NCBI GenBank assembly: GCA_016715885.1
Contig: JADJXL010000008.1
Location: forward strand, 62,001 to 126,000
DNA from: Polyangiaceae bacterium
GTDB lineage: Bacteria > Myxococcota_A > Polyangia > Polyangiales > Polyangiaceae
DNA: 64,000 nt
Direction of reading: 5' to 3'
Position numbers and translations under genes: made by a program. Positions within the stretch are counted from its first letter, which is position 1. The number at the start of each line of letters is the position of its first letter. Under the pieces are notes generated by a model, which was given only the letters and a program-made list of their open reading frames with translations, did no database searches and had not been told where the DNA came from. Positions 8,687 through 17,079 of the stretch are shown one piece after another.

Positions 8687-9358
8687 TCAGGCGAGCACGC
8701 GAAAGTCTTCTTCGCCCCACCCCGCCGCAAGCTCCAAGAGCTCGCTGTCTTCGAGCTCGGCGAGCGCTGCCAATTCTTCGTCCGTGAGTGATCCGATTTC
8801 TTCATCACTCATCGCCGCAACTTCTTCGATGTCGCAATCGTCCAGACCTGCCATTTCGAATCCACATTGAGCGAGCAGTTCGTCGATCTCGGTATCGGAC
8901 AAACCTTGTTCGTCGTTATTGTCGTCTTCGAAGAGCGCTTCCGGGACCTGCGTTGCGTCGGCGGCGCGGCGCGAGCGTTTTCCGGCAGGCTCGAAATCCC
9001 CCGAGTTCGACCCTGAAATGCGAAAGATGGGCGTTTTGTCGTGATTTTTGCCGAGCTGTTCTTCGAAGATTCGCGCAAATGACGGCCCGGCGGGCTCGCA
9101 CACGACAATCGCGACCCTGCGAACCCCCGGACGAGCGCGCAAATCCTCGAGCGACGCGGCAATTTCTTTTTCGGTGTCCGAATCGTCGTGATCGAAGCAG
9201 AAGGTCGCAGGCTCCGTGCCTCGCACGAAAATGGCTGCATAAAGCCATGCCGCCGTACGGGCGCACGAACGATGCGCGCAGAGAAGAACGCGAGTGCCCT
9301 CGTCGATGCGTACGTACGTATCCAAAAAGGCGTCGATTCCTTGCATGACTCGTTCCAA
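8687..9358 (-). CDS. Uncharacterised protein with strongly acidic C-terminal repeats
   Basis: A 223-residue soluble protein. The N-terminal 115 residues look like an alpha/beta domain (VRIDEGTRVLLCAHRSC, RRVAIVVCEPAGPSF). A basic patch follows (PAGKRSRRAADA), and then a highly acidic helical tail of ~75 residues with repeated units: LSDTEIDELLAQ, CDIEEVAAMSDEEIGSL, TDEELAALAELEDSELLEL. The repeated [S/T]DEE[I/L] motif at intervals of about 8-10 residues resembles a short helical repeat. Family not recognised. The start could be M1 or M5. A fully acidic tail suggests binding to a basic partner or nucleic-acid mimicry, but that is speculation. Confidence 0.6.
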   Translation of the reverse strand: MERVMQGIDAFLDTYVRIDEGTRVLLCAHRSCARTAAWLYAAIFVRGTEPATFCFDHDDSDTEKEIAASLEDLRARPGVRRVAIVVCEPAGPSFARIFEEQLGKNHDKTPIFRISGSNSGDFEPAGKRSRRAADATQVPEALFEDDNNDEQGLSDTEIDELLAQCGFEMAGLDDCDIEEVAAMSDEEIGSLTDEELAALAELEDSELLELAAGWGEEDFRVLA

Positions 9359-9807
9359 AAAGTGCGTTGTTCACGGTTTCGTTGGCCAAGGGCAAAAGCG
9401 GTCCACTCGCGCACGTTGCGCGTCCGCCGCCCTCTCCAATCGCCGGCCGCCTCGATGCAAACCGGATGGACATCAATTAAGTCACCAATCAGAAATTCGC
9501 AATGAAAACACTGGGCCGATCGGACATTGTTCGACACACGTTCGTCAATGCGTATTTTTGCATCGGTCCATCAAAATAGGCTTCATTTGACGCACTTCTA
9601 GCGCATCAAGATCAATCGTCGAAGCTATGACACGAAATGTCTGCTCCGGGTTCGCTGCATGCCGCAATCCACATCCGTGGAATTCACTTTGCATCGGACA
9701 TTGTTCGACCGAGGTCGATGCAGGTGCCCGCCCGCGTCGATCCACCCTTGACGGATCCTTCGAGCTTTGGAATCGAGTTGCCCGCTCCGTCGTCTTTAGG
9801 TCGTCCC
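9359..9807. other. Intergenic region with a 17-bp direct repeat
   Basis: This 449-bp gap lies upstream of two divergent genes. It holds two exact copies of ATCGGACATTGTTCGAC, at 9519-9535 and 9694-9710, with start points 175 bp apart and in the same orientation. Two widely spaced identical sites between divergent genes would fit a DNA-looping or regulator-binding arrangement. The upstream in-frame extension of the plus-strand lipoprotein would run through the second copy but would bury its signal peptide, so the region is treated as non-coding. No other feature was seen. Confidence 0.5.
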
Positions 9808-11421
9808 ATGCGTAACGCTTTCCCGTCCGTGCTCAGCGCCCCGCTCTTGGCTCTCTTCGCCATCGCTACGAGCGGCTGCGATCCGACCGCAACTGCGGCG
9901 ACGCCCCCCGTCAGCACCTCCGCTACCGTGCCCGCACGTGCCGCCGCAGCCCCCGACGAAGGCGAAACCTGCCGCACGCGTATCGATACCGTTCTCGCCT
10001 CGCCCAAAGCGCCTGGTGCTCCGGCGTTCGACGCCGTTCGGATCGAAATCCTGGGCCGCGTGCGAGGTGAACCCGTCCATTTCGTCCGCGAGCCCCAAGC
10101 CACGCCCGAATCGGCGCTCGATCCGCGCCTCGTCGCTTCGGCAAAAGTATTCGCCAGCCAGCGCCCTGGAGGCCGCGTCGTCAATTTGCTCAAGCGCCAC
10201 AAATACGATCCGCGCGCATTGCGCTCGCTGCTGCTCCGCGAAGGTTATGCATATGCACCCGATCCCATGGATGCCTTGATGCTCATTACGCAAGTCAAGC
10301 TCACCGACCTTTTCGACGAGCCGCAGATCTTTCTTGCGCGTGGCACCTCCATTCGCCCCCTCACACGCACCAAGATCAACAAGGAATTTCGATATGTGGA
10401 TGCGACGGGCAAACCGGCCGACATGCTTTTTGGCGATCGCGTGGCGGTGACGGAAAAAGAACTTGCCACGCCGCTTCATCGAGATGTTGCGGCTTTGTCC
10501 GAATCCGCTGGATTCGATCGAATGCGTATTCGTCATGCAACGACGGAGGCCATCGTTGCCGACGTTCGATTTGGCGAAACCTGGGCCAGTTCCTTGTTGG
10601 TCTCCGACGGCCCCAAGGTAAGCCTTGCATGCATTGCCGAAGAAAAGCCCGTACGCGACACCATTGCTACGTATCTCGAAAGCAGCGCGCCGCATCGTCG
10701 AGCGATGCAGGCCATTCGTGACACCATTACGAAGGTCGTCGACGAATCGTTCCGATTCGATCGTCCCGAGAGGGAGCCGGACCATTTTCGAGACGGCATT
10801 TTGCGCCCTCAATGGATGACCGCGTATTTGCAAGGGCGTACCAGCTACACATTCGAAAAGCACACTTATTCCGTATTCGGTCCCAGCGGTCTTGCATGGC
10901 CTCCCGAAGTGTGTGTCGATTTCATCGTCGATACGTACGAACGAGCGGCCGGTTCGTGGTTCCGTCCTCAAGGCGAGCCTCCGGGGCGCACGCCGGGCCG
11001 CTTGTCGCTCAGCGCCCCCAAAAAACCAGCACCTCGCGGCGTGATTGGTTTTGCCGATTTTGCCGAAGATTCCCCCGAGCTATTCGCGGTCGTGCGTTAC
11101 CAAGGCACGCAGCGTGTTCCTTTCGGCGAGCGCACGCGTTTTTTCGAAAACCTTCGTGACAATGCCGATCTCCGCCCTGGCGACATCGTTGCCATTCAAG
11201 GATTGAAGCGCGACGACTACGTCCATCAGCACGGCATTTTCGTTGAACGCACCGATCCGATGACGGGATTTCCCTATGGGCTGGCCGATCAAATGAAACG
11301 CCCCCGCCGTCGCACGTGGGAAGGTATCATGGCCGAGGCGCCCAAACGAAGTTTGTATTATCGAGCCAGACCCACCGAAAAAATGATGAAGAAAATCGAT
11401 CCCGGCCCCGCAACACAATAA
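9808..11421 (+). CDS. Lipoprotein with C-terminal NlpC/P60-like cysteine-peptidase pattern
   Basis: The start at 9808 is chosen because MRNAFPSVLSAPLLALFAIA then gives a signal peptide ending in the lipobox TSGC. The protein is ~537 residues. The first ~330 have no recognised domain. The C-terminal region has a cysteine in PPEVCVDFIVDTYERAAGSW and, about 110 residues later, a histidine in LRPGDIVAIQGLKRDDYVHQHGIFVE; the order Cys-helix, then GDIV and HxGIFV strands resembles NlpC/P60 or CHAP-like amidases that cut peptidoglycan. This is pattern inference and the fold should be tested. It is followed by a long palindromic element. Confidence 0.65.
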   Translation: MRNAFPSVLSAPLLALFAIATSGCDPTATAATPPVSTSATVPARAAAAPDEGETCRTRIDTVLASPKAPGAPAFDAVRIEILGRVRGEPVHFVREPQATPESALDPRLVASAKVFASQRPGGRVVNLLKRHKYDPRALRSLLLREGYAYAPDPMDALMLITQVKLTDLFDEPQIFLARGTSIRPLTRTKINKEFRYVDATGKPADMLFGDRVAVTEKELATPLHRDVAALSESAGFDRMRIRHATTEAIVADVRFGETWASSLLVSDGPKVSLACIAEEKPVRDTIATYLESSAPHRRAMQAIRDTITKVVDESFRFDRPEREPDHFRDGILRPQWMTAYLQGRTSYTFEKHTYSVFGPSGLAWPPEVCVDFIVDTYERAAGSWFRPQGEPPGRTPGRLSLSAPKKPAPRGVIGFADFAEDSPELFAVVRYQGTQRVPFGERTRFFENLRDNADLRPGDIVAIQGLKRDDYVHQHGIFVERTDPMTGFPYGLADQMKRPRRRTWEGIMAEAPKRSLYYRARPTEKMMKKIDPGPATQ

Positions 11422-11456
11422 GCAAAATTTTAGTGCTGACGTGGTAGCCCGGGGAG

Positions 11457-11553
11457 TGGTCCGATTTTGCGGCGCTCGCGGGGGGCCCCACTGTTTGAGC
11501 GCGCGAAGCGCGCGAGTTTGGGGGGCACCGCGACGCCGCAAAATCGGACCCTC
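11457..11553. repeat. Long imperfect palindrome (REP/MITE-like or transcript-end hairpin)
   Basis: The arms GGTCCGATTTTGCGGCG (about 11460-11476) and CGCCGCAAAATCGGACC (11534-11551) are inverted copies. Between them lies a second, inner palindrome of alternating GC (GCGCGCGAAGCGCGC) flanked by G/C runs, so the whole ~95 bp can fold as one hairpin. It sits in the gap between a plus-strand lipoprotein gene and the minus-strand RNase P RNA terminator. It has no poly-T tail, so it is not a textbook terminator. A dispersed palindromic repeat is the more likely reading. Confidence 0.7.
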
Positions 11554-11608
11554 CCTGGGCGGACAAACCCCAATGTTGCCTCCAAGTTCTGTTTAACACC
11601 TCACATAA

Positions 11609-11642
11609 GCAAAAAGCCCCGTCATTGCAGACGAGGCTTTTC
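11609..11642 (-). terminator. Rho-independent terminator of the RNase P RNA gene
   Basis: On the minus strand AAAAGCCTCGTC and GACGGGGCTTTTT form a 10-bp stem (with one G-U pair) around the loop TGCAAT, ending in a T-run. It begins two bases beyond the P1 stem of the RNase P RNA, exactly where that transcript should stop. Confidence 0.85.
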
Positions 11643-11643
11643 G

Positions 11644-12041
11644 GTCGCAGTGGCTCGTAAGCCGAGTTCTGTATTGCGTCGAAGTCACCCCCGACGCACC
11701 GACAATCATTCCTCTAGGACACACATTGCTGTGTGCCTCCAGCAGCCTACCCGGAGGCATCGGGCGGGCCACCCTTTCAGGATTTTTCAATCCCTGCGCC
11801 TCCCTATATGGCCTTGCTCCGTGTGGGGTTTGCCGTGCCACTTCCGTTACCGAAAGCGCGGTGGGCTCTTACCCCACCGTTTCACCCTTACCGACAGGCT
11901 TTCGCGTGCCGGCGGTTTCTTCTCTGTTGCACTCTCCTCGAGGTCACCCTCACCGGGCGTTACCCGGCACTCTGCCCTGTGGAGCTCGGACTTTCCTCCC
12001 GCGAACCGAAGTTCGCCGGCGATTGCCTGAACCGCTGCGAC
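11644..12041 (-). ncRNA. rnpB: RNase P catalytic RNA, bacterial class A
   Basis: On the minus strand this ~398-nt segment carries the diagnostic RNase P core: GAGGAAAGTCC near the 5' end, which forms helix P4 and the flanking J3/4 region, and ACAGAA near the 3' end, its pairing partner, followed by CTCGGCTTAC. The ends pair as helix P1: GTCGCAGCGGTTC (12029-12041) with GAGCCACTGCGAC (11644-11656). The GGTAAGGGTGAAACGGTG segment fits the conserved CRII region. The RNA, with the RnpA protein, matures tRNA 5' ends. A sigma70-type promoter is placed so that transcription would begin at 12041, and a terminator follows. It lies 38 bases after a sigma-factor gene on the same strand. Confidence 0.96.
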
Positions 12042-12047
12042 GCACGC

Positions 12048-12075
12048 AATATACCCGCAATCACGGCATTGTCGA
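12048..12075 (-). promoter_or_regulatory. Predicted promoter of rnpB
   Basis: On the minus strand TCGACA (-35, 5/6 to consensus) and TATATT (-10, 5/6) are separated by 16 bases. The -10 ends 7 bases before 12041, the base that starts helix P1 of the RNA. The promoter lies just past the stop codon of the upstream sigma-factor gene. Confidence 0.75.
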
Positions 12076-12079
12076 GATG

Positions 12080-13042
12080 TCACGCCGCCAGCGGCAACAG
12101 CCTGTCGCGCAGCTTCCGCTTCGCCCGCGCTTCGAGCTGCCGCGCTCGCTCACGCGAAACGCCCAGCCTTCGGCCAATTTCCGCAAGCGACAGCTCTTCC
12201 TCCGGATCGGCCATCATGCGCGCTTCGACGATGTACCTCTCGCGAGGATCCAGGTTTTGCACGGCTTCTTCGAGTTGCTCGCGCAGGCGCGCACCTTCTT
12301 CCGCCCGCAAAAACCGCTCTTCCTGATCCTGCTCGTCCGCAACCAGCGTATCGACCAGCGACCGAGCGCCATCGTCGAATACTTTCGTATCGAGCGACAC
12401 GTCGCGCGCTTCGAGACGCCGCGCCATTTCAATTACCTTTTCAGCCGGCGCACCAAACTTGTCCGCCAGCATTTGATCGCCCGCTTCTCCTTCCCCGACG
12501 AGCCCTGCAATACGCGCCCGCTCTCGCCGCAGCCGGAAAAACATCTTCGACCGCAAAGGCCCCGAACCCACGCCGACCAGACTCCACGAATGAATCACGT
12601 GGTTCAGGATGTACGCACGTATCCAATATGCGGCATACGTGACGAATCGATTTCCTCGCTCGGGGTCGTACTTGCGGATCGCATGCACGATACCGAAGTT
12701 CCCCTCGGCAATGAGGTCCGCAAGCGGAATGCCATAACGCCGATAACTTATTGCAATCGACACGACATGCCGCAAATTGGCGAGCGCCAGCCTCGCTGCC
12801 GCTCGCTCGTCTCCCGAATCCCGGAACGCGCGGGCAAGCTCCACCTCTTCCTCGCGGGAGAGTTCCGGAATTTGCCGGATATGCGCAATGTACCGAGATA
12901 TCGCGCTGCCTTGGTCACTTGAAGTCTGCACGTCGTCCCTCACGAGTGTGTATTCAGTTGCCACCGCCCCACGACCCCCGCTCACCGTCCTGCTCGAAAC
13001 TTGCGGTGAAGCCCGCACCCCTGCCCTCAATGCAACCCCCAT
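12080..13042 (-). CDS. RpoH-like sigma-70-family RNA polymerase sigma factor
   Basis: A ~320-residue group 2/3 sigma factor. Region 2 is complete: YRRYGIPLADLIAEGNFGIVHAIRKYDPERGNRFVTYAAYWIRA (shown in parts), which carries the core-binding and -10-melting residues. Region 3 and a linker follow. Region 4 ends with the helix-turn-helix SLAEIGRRLGVSRERARQLE. The absence of region 1.1 and the overall length fit the RpoH (sigma-32) branch, which in Myxococcus includes SigB and SigC, used in heat shock and development. The ATG at 13042 is preferred to the upstream one at 13111, but a still later start is possible since conserved sequence begins only around SAISRYIAHIRQIPEL. Confidence 0.9.
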   Translation of the reverse strand: MGVALRAGVRASPQVSSRTVSGGRGAVATEYTLVRDDVQTSSDQGSAISRYIAHIRQIPELSREEEVELARAFRDSGDERAAARLALANLRHVVSIAISYRRYGIPLADLIAEGNFGIVHAIRKYDPERGNRFVTYAAYWIRAYILNHVIHSWSLVGVGSGPLRSKMFFRLRRERARIAGLVGEGEAGDQMLADKFGAPAEKVIEMARRLEARDVSLDTKVFDDGARSLVDTLVADEQDQEERFLRAEEGARLREQLEEAVQNLDPRERYIVEARMMADPEEELSLAEIGRRLGVSRERARQLEARAKRKLRDRLLPLAA

Positions 13043-13286
13043 TCCTAGTTTTTTTGCGCCCCCCACGGCGGAAGCGAAGCAGCTCAGCACGAAGAACGGC
13101 TGAAAAACCACGACGTAACGCCGCCCGGCCGCTGGAAATCACGCGGGGCACGAGAAATCAGAATGACGATGAAATGCGATTTCAGCCCGGCGTCACCAAG
13201 CTAGCCACTTGCGCGTAACGCAACGTGGCTCGACACCAAAAAACGATGGCGAAATCAGGAAAAGGCGGGGATGCGCTCGCGAAACG

Positions 13287-13613
13287 TCAAGCCGAGAAGG
13301 ACGAACCGCACCCGCAAGTGCTCTTCACATTCGGGTTGGAAAACTTGAACCCAGACCCGTGAAGACCCTCGACGTAATCAATCTCCGTCCCCTCGAGGTA
13401 CTGGTAGCTCAAAGGATCGATGAACAACTTGATCCCTTTGTCCTCGAACGTTTCATCCATGTCCGTCGGTTTGTCCTCGAAATAGAGATCGTACGAGAAC
13501 CCAGCACACCCCCCGCCAATCACGCGCAAACGCAAACCCTGACCCAACAACTCTTCTGCCGTCGCAATCTCTAATACTTTCTCGGCCGCCTTGGGCGTAA
13601 TGCTGATAGACAT
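13287..13613 (-). CDS. A-type iron-sulphur cluster carrier (IscA/ErpA/HesB family)
   Basis: A 108-residue protein, the normal family length. It has the three conserved cysteines: C36 in GGGCAGFSY and C100/C102 in the terminal STCGCGSSF, which ligate the Fe-S cluster during transfer to client proteins. The ATG at 13613 follows GAGGAGAGTC, a strong ribosome site, which excludes the longer in-frame extension. It stands apart from any isc/suf operon, as A-type carriers such as ErpA often do. It diverges from the methionine-synthase pair. Confidence 0.93.
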   Translation of the reverse strand: MSISITPKAAEKVLEIATAEELLGQGLRLRVIGGGCAGFSYDLYFEDKPTDMDETFEDKGIKLFIDPLSYQYLEGTEIDYVEGLHGSGFKFSNPNVKSTCGCGSSFSA

Positions 13614-13792
13614 GACTCTCCTCGTACTCCTGTCGAACTCGCAGGGTCGCTCGCAATTCTCTCGCTCACGAACCTGACGGTTCTCCAATTTGACCCCTAA
13701 GATAGGCAACCTCGGACCAAGATGCCAGCACAAGATGACGCTACGGAACCACCACCAGCCGTGGCGAGCCGTATCGCAGCCTCGAAACACTC

Positions 13793-14473
13793 ATGAGACT
13801 CTTTCGTCGCGGTGTCATTCCCTGCAGCGACTCCGTTCCGCCACCGACCGAGCGGGAGGTGCTGCGAGCGCTCGGAGTCCCGCATCATGAGCAAGTCGCG
13901 CAAATTGAAGAGCTCGGAGTGCGCGAAGCCATCGGCCTGGCCATGCGTCGAGCTTACGGAATGACATCGTTTCTCGCGCATTTTCGCACAGCCGAGGTCA
14001 TTCTTACGAAACCGGATGAATTTACCGTCGAAGAGGCGCCCCAAGGTTTGCTTCGATCCGCCACGCTCGTGCGGCGTTTTGCGGGCGCAAAAGAGGTCGC
14101 GATCATCGCCGTGACGCTCGGGCAAACTTGGGACGACGTGCTCGACGAGCTTGGCAAACGCGGAGAAGCCGCGGAAGCATGGTTTCTGGATGCGCTCGGG
14201 AATTACCTGGTCGATCGAGCTTCGAGGCGCGTGGAAGAGCGCGTGGCCCAAGACATGGCGCGCGCGGGCCTCGGGCGCATCGGTCGCTATCGGCCGGGAT
14301 ATGCCGACGTGCCGCTCGAATTGCAGCCCTTGTTTTGCGACTTCGTCGATGCCGGTCGCATCGGCGTGCAAGCGAACGAGGCCATGAGCTTGTGGCCACG
14401 AAAATCCGTCACCACGGTGGTTGGTTTTCGCGAAGGTGATGACGAAGCAGCGTCTCGAGCATCGTCAACGTGA
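13793..14473 (+). CDS. Stand-alone MetH activation-domain protein
   Basis: A 226-residue protein matching the AdoMet-binding reactivation domain of cobalamin-dependent methionine synthase. The signature RYRPGYADVPLELQPLFCDF near the C-terminus corresponds to the RPAPGYP loop that binds AdoMet, followed by the IGVQANEAMSLWPRKSVTTVVGF end seen in the MetH C-terminal domain. In E. coli this domain is fused to MetH and re-methylates oxidised cob(II)alamin. Here it is separate and lies 23 bases upstream of a MetH that ends after its B12 domain, so the two genes together complete the enzyme. An operon is very likely. Confidence 0.9.
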   Translation: MRLFRRGVIPCSDSVPPPTEREVLRALGVPHHEQVAQIEELGVREAIGLAMRRAYGMTSFLAHFRTAEVILTKPDEFTVEEAPQGLLRSATLVRRFAGAKEVAIIAVTLGQTWDDVLDELGKRGEAAEAWFLDALGNYLVDRASRRVEERVAQDMARAGLGRIGRYRPGYADVPLELQPLFCDFVDAGRIGVQANEAMSLWPRKSVTTVVGFREGDDEAASRASST

Positions 14474-14496
14474 ACCAAACGAGCTAAGGAGTGCGC

Positions 14497-17049
14497 GTGA
14501 AACGCGAAGAGTTTGCAGCGCGGCTGAAGAACGAAGTCTTGATCCTCGACGGCTCGATGGGAGCCTTTTTGCAAGCGCGGGGTTTGCCCGACGGGTACGC
14601 GCCCGACATGTGGAACGTCGAGCAGCCCGATGCGATCACCGCCGTGCATCGCGAATATGTGAACGCAGGCGCGGACATCCTGCTCACGAACACGTTCGGC
14701 GCGTCGCGCATTCGCCTCGGCGAGTACGGCGCGGAGACGCGCGTGCGCGAGATCAACATCGCTGCCGCGGAGAACGCTCGACGCGCGGCCGGCGACAAAC
14801 GCGTGCTCGTCGCAGGCGACATCGGCCCCTGTGGAACGACGCTGCAACCAGGCGGCGAATTGGCTTTCGACGAAGCCGTTGAGCTCTTCGCGGAGCAAGC
14901 GCGCGCGCTCGTGGAAGGCGGCGTCGACATCATCGCGATCGAGACGATGTTCGACTTGGTCGAAGCGAAAGCAGCGCTCATCGCCGTGCGAGACGTATCT
15001 CGTTCGATCCCCATCATCGCGCACATGACGTTCACCGCGCGAGGTTTGACCGACACCGGTTCGGATCCCGAAACCGCAGCCATCGTGCTCGAAGCGTGCG
15101 GAGCCGACGTGCTCGGCGTGAACTGTTCGGTCGGTCCCGAAGACATGCTCGAAGTCGTCGGTCGCATGGCGCGCGCGACGAAGTTGCCGCTGTCTGTCCA
15201 GCCAAACGCCGGGCTCCCGGTGATGCGTCAAGGGCGCACGGTGTTTCCTCAAACGCCCGATCAAATGGCGCCTTTTGCCAAGCAGTTCGTCGATCGAGGT
15301 GCTGCGATCGTCGGCGGATGTTGCGGGACGACGCCCGAGTACATCCAAAAAATCGCTCACGACGTCGGGCACAAGCCTCACGCTGCGACAAACCGTGTCG
15401 AAGGCACGTGGATCACGTCGCGGAGCAAGTCCGTGCGCATGGGCCCGGGCGCGCCTTTCGTGACGATCGGCGAGCGCATCAATCCTACGGGTCGCAAAGT
15501 ATTTTCTCAGGCGATTCGAGAAGGACGAACCGACCTCATCGTCCAAGACGCGCGCGCGCAAGCCGAAGCTGGCGCCATGTCGCTCGACGTCAACGTCGGC
15601 GTGCCGCTCGTGGACGAACCCGCGATGCTCGAAAAGGCCGTGCTTGCAGTGCAAAACGTCACGGACCTGCCGCTCGTCATCGATTCGTCGAACGTGCAGG
15701 CGCTCGAGCGCGGCATCCGAGTTTATCCGGGCCGGCCGCTCGTCAACAGCGTCGATCCGGTGCGGGAAAAAGCGGATTTTTTGCTTCCGATCATCAAGCG
15801 TTACGGCTGTGCGGTCATCGGCATGACGGCCGAGAGCGAGATCCCCGAGCGAGCGATCGATCGCGTGCGTAACGCCGAAAAGATCCTGCGCATGTGCGAA
15901 GAACACGGCATCCCCAAGGACTGGGTCGTCTTCGACTGCATCTCGATTCCGGTCAGCGCTGCTCCCGAGGGGGCGGCGCAAACTTTGGAGACCATACGGA
16001 TCATCAGGACCGAGCTCGGGTGCGCAACGACGCTGGGTTTGTCCAACGTGTCTTTCGGTTTGCCCTTGCGCAAAACCGTGCACAACACCTTCCTCGCGCA
16101 AGCCATCGCCGTGGGCCTCGATTCGGCCATTTGCAACGCGGTTGATCCGCTGCTGCAAGAGACGGTGGCTGCTGCGAATTTGTTTGCGGGTCGAGATCGA
16201 AGCTGCCGGCGATACATCGACATGGCCGTGCCGCTCGAAGCGCGACGCAAGCGGGACGCTGCGATTATGGAAGCGGCCAAGAGCGGACAGCTCCTGAATG
16301 CGATGACGCCGGGACAAACCGACGCATCGCCGGAAGCGGCGGGGGCGGTCAAAGGTGCGAAGACGACGCGGGACTTGCTTTGGGATGCGGTGGTCGATGG
16401 GGACAAGGACGGGGTGCCGTCACTCGTCAAGCGGGCGCTCGACGAGGGGACCGATCCATTCGACATTTTCTTGAACGTGCTCACGCCGGCGATTCGCCAT
16501 TTGGGTGATTTGTTTGGTGCGGGCAAAAAGTTCATTCCGCACCTCATTGCGAGCGCCGATGCAATGAAAGCGGGCGTTGCGGTCTTGATGCCGCTGCTCG
16601 AAGCATCGGGCAATGTGGAGAAAAAGGGGACGGTGATTCTCGCGACCGTGAAGGGGGACATTCACGACATCGGGAAAAACATCGTCGGGTTGATGCTCCG
16701 CAATTTCGGATTCGACGTGCACGACTTGGGTCGCAACGTGCCGGTGGAAACGATATTGGCGGCAGCGAAGGAGCATAATGCGCAAATCATTGGTTTGTCG
16801 GCGCTGATGACGACGACGATGATGCGCATGAAGGACGTCATCGACGCCGTGCGAACCGAAGGTTTGTCGCATGTCGTGATGATTGGTGGAGCTGTCACGA
16901 CGCCGTCGTTTGCCGAGGAAATCCGTGCGGATGGTTATGGCAAGGACGTTGGGGAAGTGGTGAACGTGGCCGAGCGCATGCTGAAGGTGCATGCGGAGAG
17001 GTTTGGGGGGAAGGAAGCACCCAGGGTGGCGGACGAAGCGAGGGTGTAG
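14497..17049 (+). CDS. metH: Cobalamin-dependent methionine synthase, short form without activation domain
   Basis: About 850 residues against ~1,200 for full-length MetH. Domains in order: homocysteine S-methyltransferase (1-300) with zinc ligands in GVNCSVGPED and VGGCCGTTP; pterin/folate-binding domain (~310-580) beginning FVTIGERINPTGRKVF; B12-binding cap (~600-690); and cobalamin Rossmann domain (~700-840) with the base-off motif GDIHDIGKNIVG, whose His replaces dimethylbenzimidazole. The reactivation domain is missing from this chain but present as the upstream gene. The GTG at 14497 has AAGGAG six bases upstream; the GTG at 14491 is too close to it. The enzyme makes methionine from homocysteine and methyl-THF. 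Confidence 0.96.
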   Translation: MKREEFAARLKNEVLILDGSMGAFLQARGLPDGYAPDMWNVEQPDAITAVHREYVNAGADILLTNTFGASRIRLGEYGAETRVREINIAAAENARRAAGDKRVLVAGDIGPCGTTLQPGGELAFDEAVELFAEQARALVEGGVDIIAIETMFDLVEAKAALIAVRDVSRSIPIIAHMTFTARGLTDTGSDPETAAIVLEACGADVLGVNCSVGPEDMLEVVGRMARATKLPLSVQPNAGLPVMRQGRTVFPQTPDQMAPFAKQFVDRGAAIVGGCCGTTPEYIQKIAHDVGHKPHAATNRVEGTWITSRSKSVRMGPGAPFVTIGERINPTGRKVFSQAIREGRTDLIVQDARAQAEAGAMSLDVNVGVPLVDEPAMLEKAVLAVQNVTDLPLVIDSSNVQALERGIRVYPGRPLVNSVDPVREKADFLLPIIKRYGCAVIGMTAESEIPERAIDRVRNAEKILRMCEEHGIPKDWVVFDCISIPVSAAPEGAAQTLETIRIIRTELGCATTLGLSNVSFGLPLRKTVHNTFLAQAIAVGLDSAICNAVDPLLQETVAAANLFAGRDRSCRRYIDMAVPLEARRKRDAAIMEAAKSGQLLNAMTPGQTDASPEAAGAVKGAKTTRDLLWDAVVDGDKDGVPSLVKRALDEGTDPFDIFLNVLTPAIRHLGDLFGAGKKFIPHLIASADAMKAGVAVLMPLLEASGNVEKKGTVILATVKGDIHDIGKNIVGLMLRNFGFDVHDLGRNVPVETILAAAKEHNAQIIGLSALMTTTMMRMKDVIDAVRTEGLSHVVMIGGAVTTPSFAEEIRADGYGKDVGEVVNVAERMLKVHAERFGGKEAPRVADEARV

Positions 17050-17079
17050 GGTATTGGTTTCTTTGCACGAGGACGGGCC

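Noticed and set aside
9796..10971. 391-codon open frame on the minus strand
   Set aside because: It lies opposite the lipoprotein/NlpC-like gene, has no ribosome site and no family features.
11726..12922. 398-codon open frame on the plus strand
   Set aside because: It runs antisense through both the RNase P RNA gene and the sigma-factor gene, so it cannot be a real gene.
14287..16317. 676-codon open frame on the minus strand
   Set aside because: It is antisense to metH, whose domains are unmistakable; the His/Arg-rich composition is the shadow of a high-GC coding strand.
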